Positions 1 to 7,401 of a stretch of DNA of 64,000 nucleotides are shown piece by piece. Position 1 is the stretch's first letter, and every line of letters begins with the position of its first letter. The translations under genes were made by a program, and so were the position numbers. The stretch spans positions 248,001 to 312,000 of the forward strand of contig NZ_RHHV01000008.1 of assembly GCF_003710905.1 (NCBI RefSeq). Direction: 5' to 3'. This DNA comes from Brevibacillus parabrevis (GTDB taxonomy: Bacteria > Bacillota > Bacilli > Brevibacillales > Brevibacillaceae). The notes beneath the pieces were generated by a model. The model ran no database searches, was not told where the DNA came from, and saw only the letters and a program-made list of their open reading frames with translations.

Positions 1-698
1 ATATCCTGCTCTGTTTTACGGACGCCACAGACCTTGGGCTTAGTGAGATATCGAGTCGCCTTTCCTTGCATAAAAGCACCGTGCATCGTCTGCTGGCGAC
101 GCTGGAGAACAAGGGCTTTCTCATCCGTGATGTTCAGACGGAGAAATACCGGCTGGGCTTTCGAATCTGGGAGCTTTCGGCCAATTTGACGCATAACGAT
201 GATCCGGCTACGCTTCTCTTGCCTGAGATGGAGAGATTGCGGGATTTGGTCGAAGAAACAATCAGCCTGTATGTGCGGGATGGAAACGAGCGGATACGTA
301 TTCAGGCTGTGCAGAGCAGACAACCGATTCGCCGGGTCGCTCCGATCGGGGCGCGCATGCCACTGGCTGTGGGAGCGTCCAGCAAGGTGTTGGTGGCTTA
401 TGCCGATCCGTATGTGCTGGAGCAAGTCTTGAACGATCCGAACTGGCCCGACTTCGTGAATCAGGAAGCGTACATCGAGCAGCTCGACCAGATCAGAAGA
501 CAAGGATTTGCCACCAGTGTGGAGGAACGGGAGCTTGGGACAGCGGCGGTCGCGGTTCCGATCTTCAACCGCAACGGGCAGCTTGTCGCATCGATTGCGG
601 CTTCTGGCCCGTCCAATCGTCTGACACCGGAAAAAATGAGCCAGTACGCGCCGTACATTATGGAAGCAGCCTATCGCATGGGAAAAATGATGAAATAA
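1..698 (+). CDS. IclR-family transcriptional regulator, 5' truncated by window edge
   Basis: The reading frame is open from base 3, so the gene starts before the window. The first visible residues (ILLCFTDATDLGLSEISSRL, then HKSTVHRLLATLENKGFL) are the winged helix-turn-helix of IclR regulators. The rest, about 170 residues, is the IclR effector-binding domain, ending in the typical conserved segment that includes VAVPIFNRNGQLVASIAASGP. IclR proteins bind promoter DNA as dimers and respond to small carboxylates or aromatics; the ligand cannot be told here because upstream neighbours are missing. The gene ends just before a strong bidirectional hairpin, so nothing downstream is its operon partner. 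The ATG-like start at 66 (TTG) lies inside the HTH and is not the real start. Confidence 0.9.
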   Translation, partial: ILLCFTDATDLGLSEISSRLSLHKSTVHRLLATLENKGFLIRDVQTEKYRLGFRIWELSANLTHNDDPATLLLPEMERLRDLVEETISLYVRDGNERIRIQAVQSRQPIRRVAPIGARMPLAVGASSKVLVAYADPYVLEQVLNDPNWPDFVNQEAYIEQLDQIRRQGFATSVEERELGTAAVAVPIFNRNGQLVASIAASGPSNRLTPEKMSQYAPYIMEAAYRMGKMMK

Positions 699-699
699 C

Positions 700-747
700 G
701 CCAAAAGCCAACACAGCTTCTGCTCAAGGAGCGTGTTGGCTTTTGGC
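700..747. terminator. Bidirectional terminator
   Basis: A perfect 15-bp inverted repeat (700-714 with 733-747), carrying AAAA/TTTT in the arms, lies between the convergent IclR gene and glycosyltransferase gene. The 18-nt loop can itself pair partly. It serves both strands. Confidence 0.8.
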
Positions 748-1874
748 TATTTGCGGTAGCTAAATTCCGTTTGCAGGACGCGCCAGAAAGACTGGACGGC
801 GTTGTCGGCGAGAAAGCGCTCCCCGCGCGACCGCACGTACGCGCTCATGTCCGCGTAATAGGCCGGGTTGCGCAGCTTTTCGTAATGAAAAGCGATGTCG
901 TGGGCATCTTGCACGAAAAGGGGATACGCTTCTCCGAGCAGAGCGAGATTGCCGATCGTCCGGGTCGTCAGCACGGGTACGCCGAGCGCCATGCATTCGA
1001 TGATCCGCGACAAGTAGGAGTGGGACGGGTTTTGGTCCGGAGTGTTGTCGTAGAGCAGCGCAATGCCGATCCCGCTCTGGACGATCATTTTTTTCGTCGC
1101 CCACATCGATTTTTGCCCGTGGTCGGCTACTCCGGGCGTGCGCAGCAGAAGCCGCGCTTTCTTTTGATAGCTCCCGACGATGGACGGGTAAAGGACGCGC
1201 AGCTTCGCCTGCGGAACCGATTTGCGGATCAGGCGGATCGCTTTGGTGGCTACAGCAAGTCCATAGCGTGGTCGGATGACGCCTGCCCAGATCAGGTGCA
1301 GCGGATCTCCCGGCTGACGGATGAGCGCCCCGTCTTCCTGATGCTCGACAAACTGGGGCAGCACCTGGATTTTGCGGTTCAGTTCCTTTTCCGCGTATTT
1401 GGCTTTGCTTAACTGGTAGCGGCGATAGCGCTCGGCATTCGGCTCGGTCTGGAAAAAAACGACGCGGGAATGCTGAAAGATGTGATCCAGCCTGCCCATG
1501 ATGTACGGATCGCGCAAGTTGTACTGGACGGCCAAATACAGCAGCTTTTTGCCGAGGGACGGCTTTTTTTCCACCAGATGAAACGCTTCGTTGCGGCCGC
1601 GGATAAACAAAAAGTCGTAGTTGTGCTTTTGGTCGCGGGCAATGAGGTCGTCGACGAGCTGGTCGGATTTGTAAAAGCGGACGTGTTCAAACGTAAAGCC
1701 GCCCATCCCGTTGCGAAACTGAAAGGGGAGGACGCAGTCGAGCACGTACCGCTTGCGTTCGTTTGCCCCAAGCTTCGCCACTTTGCGGTCGAGGGAGCGC
1801 AGCAAAATAAAAAATTGCAGGACGTTCCCCTTTGGCTTGAACTCGATGAGATTGCAGGAAAAACAAATTCTCAC
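747..1874 (-). CDS. Glycosyltransferase, group 1 (GT4-like)
   Basis: The 375-residue protein has no signal peptide. The C-terminal half has the layout of GT-B glycosyltransferases: an inter-domain segment LHLIWAGVIRPRYG, then the acceptor/donor region YLSRIIECMALGVPVLTTR, which corresponds to the nucleotide-sugar-binding E-x7-E type motif. It probably transfers a sugar to a cell-envelope or spore-surface polymer; donor and acceptor are unknown. The GTG start at 1874 has an AAGGAGAG Shine-Dalgarno a few bases upstream. It is a single gene, convergent with the IclR gene and divergent from the TetR gene. Confidence 0.75.
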   Translation of the reverse strand: MRICFSCNLIEFKPKGNVLQFFILLRSLDRKVAKLGANERKRYVLDCVLPFQFRNGMGGFTFEHVRFYKSDQLVDDLIARDQKHNYDFLFIRGRNEAFHLVEKKPSLGKKLLYLAVQYNLRDPYIMGRLDHIFQHSRVVFFQTEPNAERYRRYQLSKAKYAEKELNRKIQVLPQFVEHQEDGALIRQPGDPLHLIWAGVIRPRYGLAVATKAIRLIRKSVPQAKLRVLYPSIVGSYQKKARLLLRTPGVADHGQKSMWATKKMIVQSGIGIALLYDNTPDQNPSHSYLSRIIECMALGVPVLTTRTIGNLALLGEAYPLFVQDAHDIAFHYEKLRNPAYYADMSAYVRSRGERFLADNAVQSFWRVLQTEFSYRK

Positions 1875-1990
1875 GGGGGATTCTCTCCTTCAACAAGGCT
1901 CTTTCCCTATCGTATGGGTTTTTGGGCCATTGGCTACTGGGGGAGGAGAAATCAGCAAGCGATTTTGAGTTTTGTTTACTCTAATATAAA

Positions 1991-2021
1991 ACTTTACTAA
2001 AGTTAACTTAAGTGCTATCCT
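1991..2021 (+). promoter_or_regulatory. Promoter with overlapping palindromic operators for the TetR/DUF4188 pair
   Basis: TTTACT (1993-1998) and TATCCT (2016-2021) are 17 nt apart, a fair sigma-A promoter. Two palindromes lie across the -35 and spacer: ACTTTACTAAAGT (1991-2003) and AAGTTAACTT (2000-2009). Their position suits autorepression by the TetR protein encoded 33 bp downstream. That link is inferred. Confidence 0.55.
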
Positions 2022-2053
2022 AGTCTTGGGTGTAACTGGAAGGGAAGGAAACA

Positions 2054-2692
2054 ATGGCTGAAACGATTTCGTTGCGTGAGAAAAAGAAAGCGAAGACGAA
2101 GCTCGCCTTGCTGGAGGCAGCGCTTGCGCTGATCAACGAAGGCACATTCCGCAGCGTGCTTGTGGATGACATATGCGCGCAGGCAGAAGTCTCCAAGGTG
2201 ACCTTTTTCAAATTTTTCCCGCAAAAAGAAGAGCTGCTGATTTATTTTATGAGCATTTGGCAGGTGCGGTGTTACAAAGAGCTGGCAGACAACGGGAAGC
2301 GAGGCTTTGCCGCCGTGCGCCACGCTTTTTCCATGGTAGCGGAATATGCGGAAAAGCAGCCTGGAATCATGCTCAGCCTGATCAGCTTTCTCGCCGAGCA
2401 AAAGATGCATCCGTGCGTTCCGGCACTGTCGGAGGCGGAACTGTCCTTGCTGTTCCCCGATGTCGAAGCGGCGCAGCGAGCTGAAATCGGCGGCAAGAAC
2501 ATGCACCAGATTTTTGAGCAGTGTGTGCAGGAAGCGCGCGAAGACGGACAGTTGGTTGCTCATGTCAGCAACGAAGAGGCAGTCGTTTTGTTATTCTCGA
2601 TGTTTTACGGAGCGTATTTGTCGGCGCATTTGTTTCATTCTGATGATTTCATGGCTTACTATGAGCTTCATCTCAAAACGTTGACAAGGTAG
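2054..2692 (+). CDS. TetR-family transcriptional regulator
   Basis: The 212-residue protein has an N-terminal TetR DNA-binding domain (about residues 10-55): KTKLALLEAALALINEGTF followed by the HTH VDDICAQAEVSKVTFFKFF. The C-terminal two thirds is the variable all-helical ligand domain. The ATG at 2054 follows a GGAAGGGAAGGAA ribosome site. It is co-transcribed with the DUF4188 gene, whose start is 10 bp past its stop. The paired palindromes in the promoter suggest it represses its own operon; the inducer is unknown. Confidence 0.88.
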   Translation: MAETISLREKKKAKTKLALLEAALALINEGTFRSVLVDDICAQAEVSKVTFFKFFPQKEELLIYFMSIWQVRCYKELADNGKRGFAAVRHAFSMVAEYAEKQPGIMLSLISFLAEQKMHPCVPALSEAELSLLFPDVEAAQRAEIGGKNMHQIFEQCVQEAREDGQLVAHVSNEEAVVLLFSMFYGAYLSAHLFHSDDFMAYYELHLKTLTR

Positions 2693-2702
2693 GGGATTGC
2701 AG

Positions 2703-3176
2703 ATGGCAAACGTAATGCCAGGGCGGTATACGGCAAAAGTGGATGGGTCTTATGTGGTGTTCATTATCGGTATGCGAATCAACCAGCTGCTGGCTGTGCA
2801 CAAATGGGTTCCGGTGGCGAAGGCGATGGGCGGGATGATGCAGGAACTGTATCAAAATCCCGAACTCGGGTTTTTGGGCAGCCGCTCCAGCGTCAACATG
2901 CGGACGATTACGCAGATTCAATATTGGCGGTCGTTTGAGCATTTGGAAAAGTATGCGCGGCATGCGCCCCTTCACCTGACAGCGTGGCGAAAATTCAATC
3001 AGGCGGTAGGGACGGATGGCTCGGTAGGGATTTATCACGAGACGTATCTGGTGGAAGCAGGGAACTACGAGTGCGTGTACGTCAATATGCCTGCTTTTGG
3101 CCTGGGAGAAGTGGGAGAGCTGGTTCCCGCCACAGGCAAGCGGGAATCAGCCCGACAGCGAATCAACAAAGAATAA
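2703..3176 (+). CDS. DUF4188 domain protein (monooxygenase-like)
   Basis: The protein has 157 residues. The sequence GRYTAKVDGSYVVFIIGMRIN and the central MRTITQIQYWRSFEHLEKYAR fit DUF4188, a family related to dimeric alpha/beta-barrel monooxygenases. The ATG at 2703 is chosen because AGGGG (2691-2695) lies 7 nt upstream; an in-frame TTG at 2697 would overlap that site. It overlaps the TetR transcription unit, suggesting a small detoxification-type regulator/enzyme pair. No catalytic residue can be assigned. Confidence 0.72.
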   Translation: MANVMPGRYTAKVDGSYVVFIIGMRINQLLAVHKWVPVAKAMGGMMQELYQNPELGFLGSRSSVNMRTITQIQYWRSFEHLEKYARHAPLHLTAWRKFNQAVGTDGSVGIYHETYLVEAGNYECVYVNMPAFGLGEVGELVPATGKRESARQRINKE

Positions 3177-3190
3177 GCGCGTCGGCAAGC

Positions 3191-4792
3191 CTATTCGTTT
3201 ACGAGACGAAGCAGCCATTCTTTGAGATCGACGATGCGGTTCGTTTTCGGTCGGCTATCCGTCCCGGTGACCAAGAGCGGGACGAGTGAATCGACTTCAT
3301 GCAGCGAGCCGTGTGCAGCACCTCCCAGATGGGCAGGAGAGCTTTCTGTCGCCAGCTCGTAGCCAGGCTGGGCGGTGACAACCACGTAGCGCCCAGGATG
3401 GGAGTTCAGGGCACCGTTCAGCCTGGCAAGCACGTCGGGGTATTTTCCGTACGTGATGCGCTTTTTTGCCCGCTTGATATCGAGCACGCTCGCGTCACCC
3501 TGCAAGCTCCACGACTGCCCGTACTCATCTTGAAAAGGCCCGCCTGGCTTGTACGTCACCCGGCGTTTGCCATCGCTTCCGCCAGCGGAGACGACGATGG
3601 ACGATCCTTCTTTGCGCGCGATGATATCGAGCCTCGGCTCGCGCTGAAGCTGAGTGACGAGCGCAGAGAGGGAGAGTTTTGGATCAAGGGCGTACACATA
3701 CGCCATCCGTTCATTGGCGGCGATGACGACCTGGTCATTCGCTTGCGGAGGACGGCTGATCGGGGGGATGAGAAAAGGCGCGAGCAAGCTGCGCAGGTCG
3801 ATAATAGCGGCTTGCCGATCCGCTTTTACCGCGCTTTGTGCGCTGTCTCCCATGACGATCCAACGCACTTCCTCGACCGCCTGGTCCCACGATCCAAAAG
3901 TATCAAGCAGACTTTGCAGCGCCTTGTCCGCATTTTCAATCCCGTCTATCGTCGCTGGCCCCTTTTTGTGGACCTCTGCGTCATTTTCCGGCAAGTAGGC
4001 AATGGTCAGCGGAGGCAGTCGGCTATGATCGATCAAAAAGGCGGTTTCCTGCGCAGAGAACTCATCGTTCATGCCGTATTTGCGCCAGATTCGCGTGTGC
4101 CGCTTTTGATTCGGATCGAGTTGGGCAAAGGCGGCGTAGGACATGAATGTCGGTCCCGTAACCGAAAGCTCGCCGGGAAGTTGAGCGGCCACCTCGATCA
4201 GATGGGGGATTTTCAAGGTATGGGCTGTTTTTCCGCGCCAGACAATCGCATTGATGGAAGCAGAGTCTTTGCCCAGGTCCGCGAGTTCTTCGTGGAGCGT
4301 TTTTGTGTCTTTGCTCAACTGGGTTTGGTTCAATTGCTGAATGGCATCGAGCAGCACTTGCGGCTGGTCGATTTTCAGCGCTTCTTTCGGGCCGTATCCG
4401 TAGTAAATCATCCGGTTTTCCGCTTCGCTGTACCAGGAAAGTCCGGGGATGTGGTGGCGATCGGCGTAGCTTCCTGTGAGCAGCGTGCTGTCGATGGTGA
4501 CAGACATCGTGGGAAAAGAACTGACGATGCGCGGGAAATAGTGTCCTTTTGCCTGCAAAAAAGCCAGGGCAGGAGCGCGGCCTTGGCGGATGGCTTCTTG
4601 CAGGGGCTTGTCCATTAACGAATCGATCAGGATGACCACGACTGGCTTATGCGCCTGAACCGAGCCGTCGTCAGAAAGCGGGGCTGGCCCCTTTTTCTCC
4701 TGGAGCTGAAATGGTTCACCAGCCTTGCAGCCGAAAAGGGGCAGGCTGAGCAGCAAAAAGGCAAGAATGGCGCAGGTCCATCGTGACTTCAT
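3191..4792 (-). CDS. Alkaline phosphatase/nucleotide pyrophosphatase-family lipoprotein
   Basis: The 533-residue protein begins with a lipoprotein signal (hydrophobic core AILAFLLLSLPLFGC; lipid-attached Cys22), so it should be anchored outside the membrane. After that, VVVILIDSLMDKP and SFPTMSVTIDSTLLTG match the metal-binding Asp and nucleophile region of type I phosphodiesterase/alkaline phosphatase enzymes. Further metal-site segments (MGDSAQ; HGSLHEVDSLVPLLV) follow. It likely hydrolyses a phosphate ester or diester; the substrate is unknown. The 3' end faces the DUF4188 gene 14 bp away, with no obvious hairpin between them. Confidence 0.75.
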   Translation of the reverse strand: MKSRWTCAILAFLLLSLPLFGCKAGEPFQLQEKKGPAPLSDDGSVQAHKPVVVILIDSLMDKPLQEAIRQGRAPALAFLQAKGHYFPRIVSSFPTMSVTIDSTLLTGSYADRHHIPGLSWYSEAENRMIYYGYGPKEALKIDQPQVLLDAIQQLNQTQLSKDTKTLHEELADLGKDSASINAIVWRGKTAHTLKIPHLIEVAAQLPGELSVTGPTFMSYAAFAQLDPNQKRHTRIWRKYGMNDEFSAQETAFLIDHSRLPPLTIAYLPENDAEVHKKGPATIDGIENADKALQSLLDTFGSWDQAVEEVRWIVMGDSAQSAVKADRQAAIIDLRSLLAPFLIPPISRPPQANDQVVIAANERMAYVYALDPKLSLSALVTQLQREPRLDIIARKEGSSIVVSAGGSDGKRRVTYKPGGPFQDEYGQSWSLQGDASVLDIKRAKKRITYGKYPDVLARLNGALNSHPGRYVVVTAQPGYELATESSPAHLGGAAHGSLHEVDSLVPLLVTGTDSRPKTNRIVDLKEWLLRLVNE

Positions 4793-4859
4793 GGGTTCAA
4801 TCCAATCCTTTCCATGGCAAGATTCTCTTATGTTTTGTTGCTGGCGGCTAATCTATGCG

Positions 4860-4904
4860 AAAAAACTCCCCTGCTGACAGCGGGTGCTGTTCGTACAGGG
4901 GAGT
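4860..4904 (-). terminator. Rho-independent terminator of alr
   Basis: A 9-bp GC-rich inverted repeat (4865-4873 with 4896-4904) is followed, on the minus strand, by six T residues. It lies 10 bp past the alanine racemase stop. Confidence 0.85.
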
Positions 4905-4914
4905 GGGCAAGCGG

Positions 4915-6096
4915 TTATCCTTTTGGCAGCAAATGCGTGATTTCCACGACTTCTCCTTTGACCAAAAACAAGCGCGGGATGCGGTTGCTTAAAGTAGCCA
5001 CGACTTCGTAGTTGATCGTTCCGAGCATTTCCGCGATTTCATCCACGGTAATTTCTCCGCCTTCTTGCTTGCCGTACAGGACGATTTCCTCGCCTTGCTT
5101 CGCTTTTCGCTCACCGAGACTGACCATCAGCTGATCCATCGTCACGCGCCCGGCAATGGGCATGCGCTTGCCTTTGTACAACACAAACCCGCGGTTCGAC
5201 AAAGCGCGCGAGTAGCCGTCGGCATAACCGATGGGAATCGTTCCGATGACTTCGCCTTTTTTCGCTATGTACGTCGCTCCATAGCTGATCGTGTACGGTT
5301 CCGACAGCATCGTTTTCACATACGAAAAACGCGACTTCAAACTGAGCGCGGGCACGAGCCTGATGCGATTCAGGCTGCGAATGTAAGCGGACGGATACAG
5401 TCCGTACATGCCGATGCCGAGGCGAATCATATCTGCGCTGTAATCCGGATAGGCGATGGCGGCGGCTGTGTTGCACATGTGTACGGTCGGGAGCTTGAAC
5501 CCGTGTTGCTCCAAATAGCGCAGGCCATTGACGAATAGCTCGTGCTGTAGCTTGGTCAAGGTGTGGTCGGCTTCATCGGCGGTGGAAAAATGGGTGAAAA
5601 TGCCATTCCAGTGCAAGTCCGGGCTGGCCTCCAATGCTTTTACGACGGAGAGCAGATTTTTCTTTGTCCGTACGCCAAGACGTCCCATCCCTGTGTCCAT
5701 ATTGACGTGAATGTTCAGGCGGCCGCTGAAATCGGATGCGCGGACGATTTTTTGCGCTTCTTTGATCCAGTCTACCTGGAAGGCGGATAGCTCGATATTC
5801 CAGGCGAGTGCTTCCTTGACGCGTGAGAGCGGGGTGAATCCAAGCACAAGGATCGGGGCGGTGATTCCCGCCTGGCGCAGGACAATGCCTTCCTCGATGA
5901 TCGCGACAGCAAGAGAGGTTGCTCCGTACTGCAGAGCGTGGCGGGCAACGCCTACCGAACCATGTCCGTAAGCGTTCGCCTTGACCACCGCCATGATTTT
6001 CGTCTGCTTGGGAATATAGCGACGGAACGCCCGAATATTTTTCTTGATCGCATCGAGATTGACTTCGATCCACGTTTCTCGAAACAACTGTTTCAC
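4915..6096 (-). CDS. alr: Alanine racemase (PLP-dependent)
   Basis: It interconverts L- and D-alanine, supplying D-Ala for peptidoglycan and sometimes acting in spore germination control. The PLP-binding motif AVVKANAYGHG gives Lys39, and the C-terminal segment ISYGATYIAKKGEVIGTIPIGYADGYSRALSN contains the second catalytic region. The length of 393 residues is normal. The GTG at 6096 is taken as the start because GGGGAGGAA lies 6 nt upstream; the open frame runs further upstream but enters the terminal part of the DUF3892 gene. A terminator follows. It is a single gene on the minus strand. Confidence 0.93.
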   Translation of the reverse strand: MKQLFRETWIEVNLDAIKKNIRAFRRYIPKQTKIMAVVKANAYGHGSVGVARHALQYGATSLAVAIIEEGIVLRQAGITAPILVLGFTPLSRVKEALAWNIELSAFQVDWIKEAQKIVRASDFSGRLNIHVNMDTGMGRLGVRTKKNLLSVVKALEASPDLHWNGIFTHFSTADEADHTLTKLQHELFVNGLRYLEQHGFKLPTVHMCNTAAAIAYPDYSADMIRLGIGMYGLYPSAYIRSLNRIRLVPALSLKSRFSYVKTMLSEPYTISYGATYIAKKGEVIGTIPIGYADGYSRALSNRGFVLYKGKRMPIAGRVTMDQLMVSLGERKAKQGEEIVLYGKQEGGEITVDEIAEMLGTINYEVVATLSNRIPRLFLVKGEVVEITHLLPKG

Positions 6097-6174
6097 AGTA
6101 TGTTCCTCCCCATTTGGTGAAATGAGAAATCCTGCTTTTTCCATAAATATTCGCTGCCCCTGCTGCTTAGGCGT

Positions 6175-6208
6175 GGCCTGCTTTTCGCGAAGCAAATAAA
6201 AGCAGGCC
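6175..6208. repeat. Inverted repeat between DUF3892 gene and alr
   Basis: An 11-bp perfect inverted repeat (6175-6185 with 6198-6208) with a 12-nt loop. It has no T-run after the stem on the minus strand, so it may be a weak attenuator or mRNA stabiliser rather than a normal terminator. Confidence 0.5.
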
Positions 6209-6241
6209 ATCGGATCAATGGCCTGTACAGGGTGTGGCGAC

Positions 6242-6565
6242 TTAAAAAGCTGGGAGGTTGTCCAGGTTGTTTTCCTTGATGCCGTCAGGCTCGCTGCGCA
6301 AAATATCCCGTCCGTACTTGTGAAACACGTCCACATGCGCCAGGTTCCCCGCCTTGGCCTCCTGCAAAGCGGTGAGGTAATCCAGCTCCCTTCCCGAGTT
6401 TGTTTTGAAGGCGATCAAATCGCCATCGTCATTTTTGCGCACGGCAACAATTTGCTCTTTGCCCGCAGCAGACGGGAGGTAGCCCTGGTCGCTTTCGCGC
6501 AAAGCCTGTTGCTCGCCTGCCGCTTTGTATTCCGCATAAATTTGTTCGAAGTTTTGCTCGCTCAT
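6242..6565 (-). CDS. DUF3892 domain protein
   Basis: The 107-residue soluble protein has the DUF3892 core IVAVRKNDDGDLIAFKTNSG followed by RELDYLTALQEAKAGNLAHV, and ends in the family's typical SEPDG...NNLDNLP tail. The function of the family is not known; members are small proteins common in Bacillales. The ATG at 6565 has AAGGAGGGA 7 nt upstream. It is upstream of alr on the same strand and might be co-transcribed with it through the 145-bp gap. Confidence 0.8.
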   Translation of the reverse strand: MSEQNFEQIYAEYKAAGEQQALRESDQGYLPSAAGKEQIVAVRKNDDGDLIAFKTNSGRELDYLTALQEAKAGNLAHVDVFHKYGRDILRSEPDGIKENNLDNLPAF

Positions 6566-6646
6566 GATCGTATCCCTCCTTCCCTATAAGGGTGGCTCAA
6601 GCGGGAAGAGAACATGCATTCGTTTTACAGCGACGATTTTCACCTA

Positions 6647-6695
6647 TTGACAGTCGCTGCTAACAGGATTATATTTTGACTGACACGAAAGTCAA
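6647..6695 (+). promoter_or_regulatory. Sigma-A promoter and TetR-type operator
   Basis: TTGACA (6647-6652) and TATATT (6670-6675) are separated by 17 nt. Directly after the -10 lies an inverted repeat TTGACT (6676-6681) / AGTCAA (6690-6695), over the transcription start. This is the expected place for autorepression by the TetR regulator that follows. Promoter boxes are seen; operator use is inferred. Confidence 0.7.
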
Positions 6696-6717
6696 TGAAA
6701 AAAGGGGGGAGCAGCTC

Positions 6718-7365
6718 GTGCCTCGCTCAAAGGAGCAGAACGAAGAAATTCGCGCCCAGCGAAAGGAAGCGATCATGCAGGGCGCTCTTGCTGTTTATGT
6801 GGAAAAGGGCTACGCAGCCGCAGATATCAAGGATGTGGCTGAGCATGCCGGAGTAGCCAGAGGATTGGTGTATTACTACTACAAAGACAAGCGCTCGTTG
6901 TTTCGCGATTTGTTTGCGCATATGTTTCAGCTCTCCAACAAGCATACCCGCTATCATTTTTCGCAGGAAGGGACAGCGGTAGAACTGTGCAAACAGTTTG
7001 CCCTCGTCATGTTCCACAATTTGTTTGAACGCTCTTTGCATGTCATGTTCTTTTTTCGCATGCGCCATGATTTGCGTGAGCTGTTTACGGGGGAAGAACT
7101 GCGTGGGCTGATGTGGCGCGACAACAATTTGCAAGTCATGGTAGATGCGCTCCGCCAAGGGATGGAGGCAGGCGATGTGCGTCAAATGTCGCCGGAGTTG
7201 CTCGCGGAGCAGTTTTGGGGAGCGATGATGCACGCGATGGGTTATTTGCACCGGAAAAAGAAGAACTTGCGCGCGGACGGACATGATATGGAACAAATCA
7301 AGGCGTTGCTCACGGATGAGATTGAAGCGGCAACTGAATCGTGCGTCTCCATGCTCCGGCCTTAA
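6718..7365 (+). CDS. TetR-family regulator of the adjacent ABC exporter
   Basis: The 215-residue protein has an N-terminal HTH (about residues 15-60): REAIMQGALAVYVEKGYAAA-type helix 1 region, then IKDVAEHAGVARGLVYYYYK. The rest is a helical effector domain. The GTG at 6718 is chosen because AGGGGGGAG lies 6 nt upstream; an ATT/ATG-free extension to 6676 would start inside the operator. It heads a probable operon with the two ABC exporter genes (37 bp gap), so it likely senses a toxic compound and derepresses its own efflux pump. Confidence 0.87.
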   Translation: MPRSKEQNEEIRAQRKEAIMQGALAVYVEKGYAAADIKDVAEHAGVARGLVYYYYKDKRSLFRDLFAHMFQLSNKHTRYHFSQEGTAVELCKQFALVMFHNLFERSLHVMFFFRMRHDLRELFTGEELRGLMWRDNNLQVMVDALRQGMEAGDVRQMSPELLAEQFWGAMMHAMGYLHRKKKNLRADGHDMEQIKALLTDEIEAATESCVSMLRP

Positions 7366-7401
7366 CCGCGCATGTAGCTGAAGGACAAAAGGAGGATTTT
7401 T

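Noticed and set aside
6097..6336. N-terminal extension of alanine racemase to 473 residues
   Set aside because: It would overlap the end of the DUF3892 gene; the GTG at 6096 has a strong ribosome site and gives normal length.
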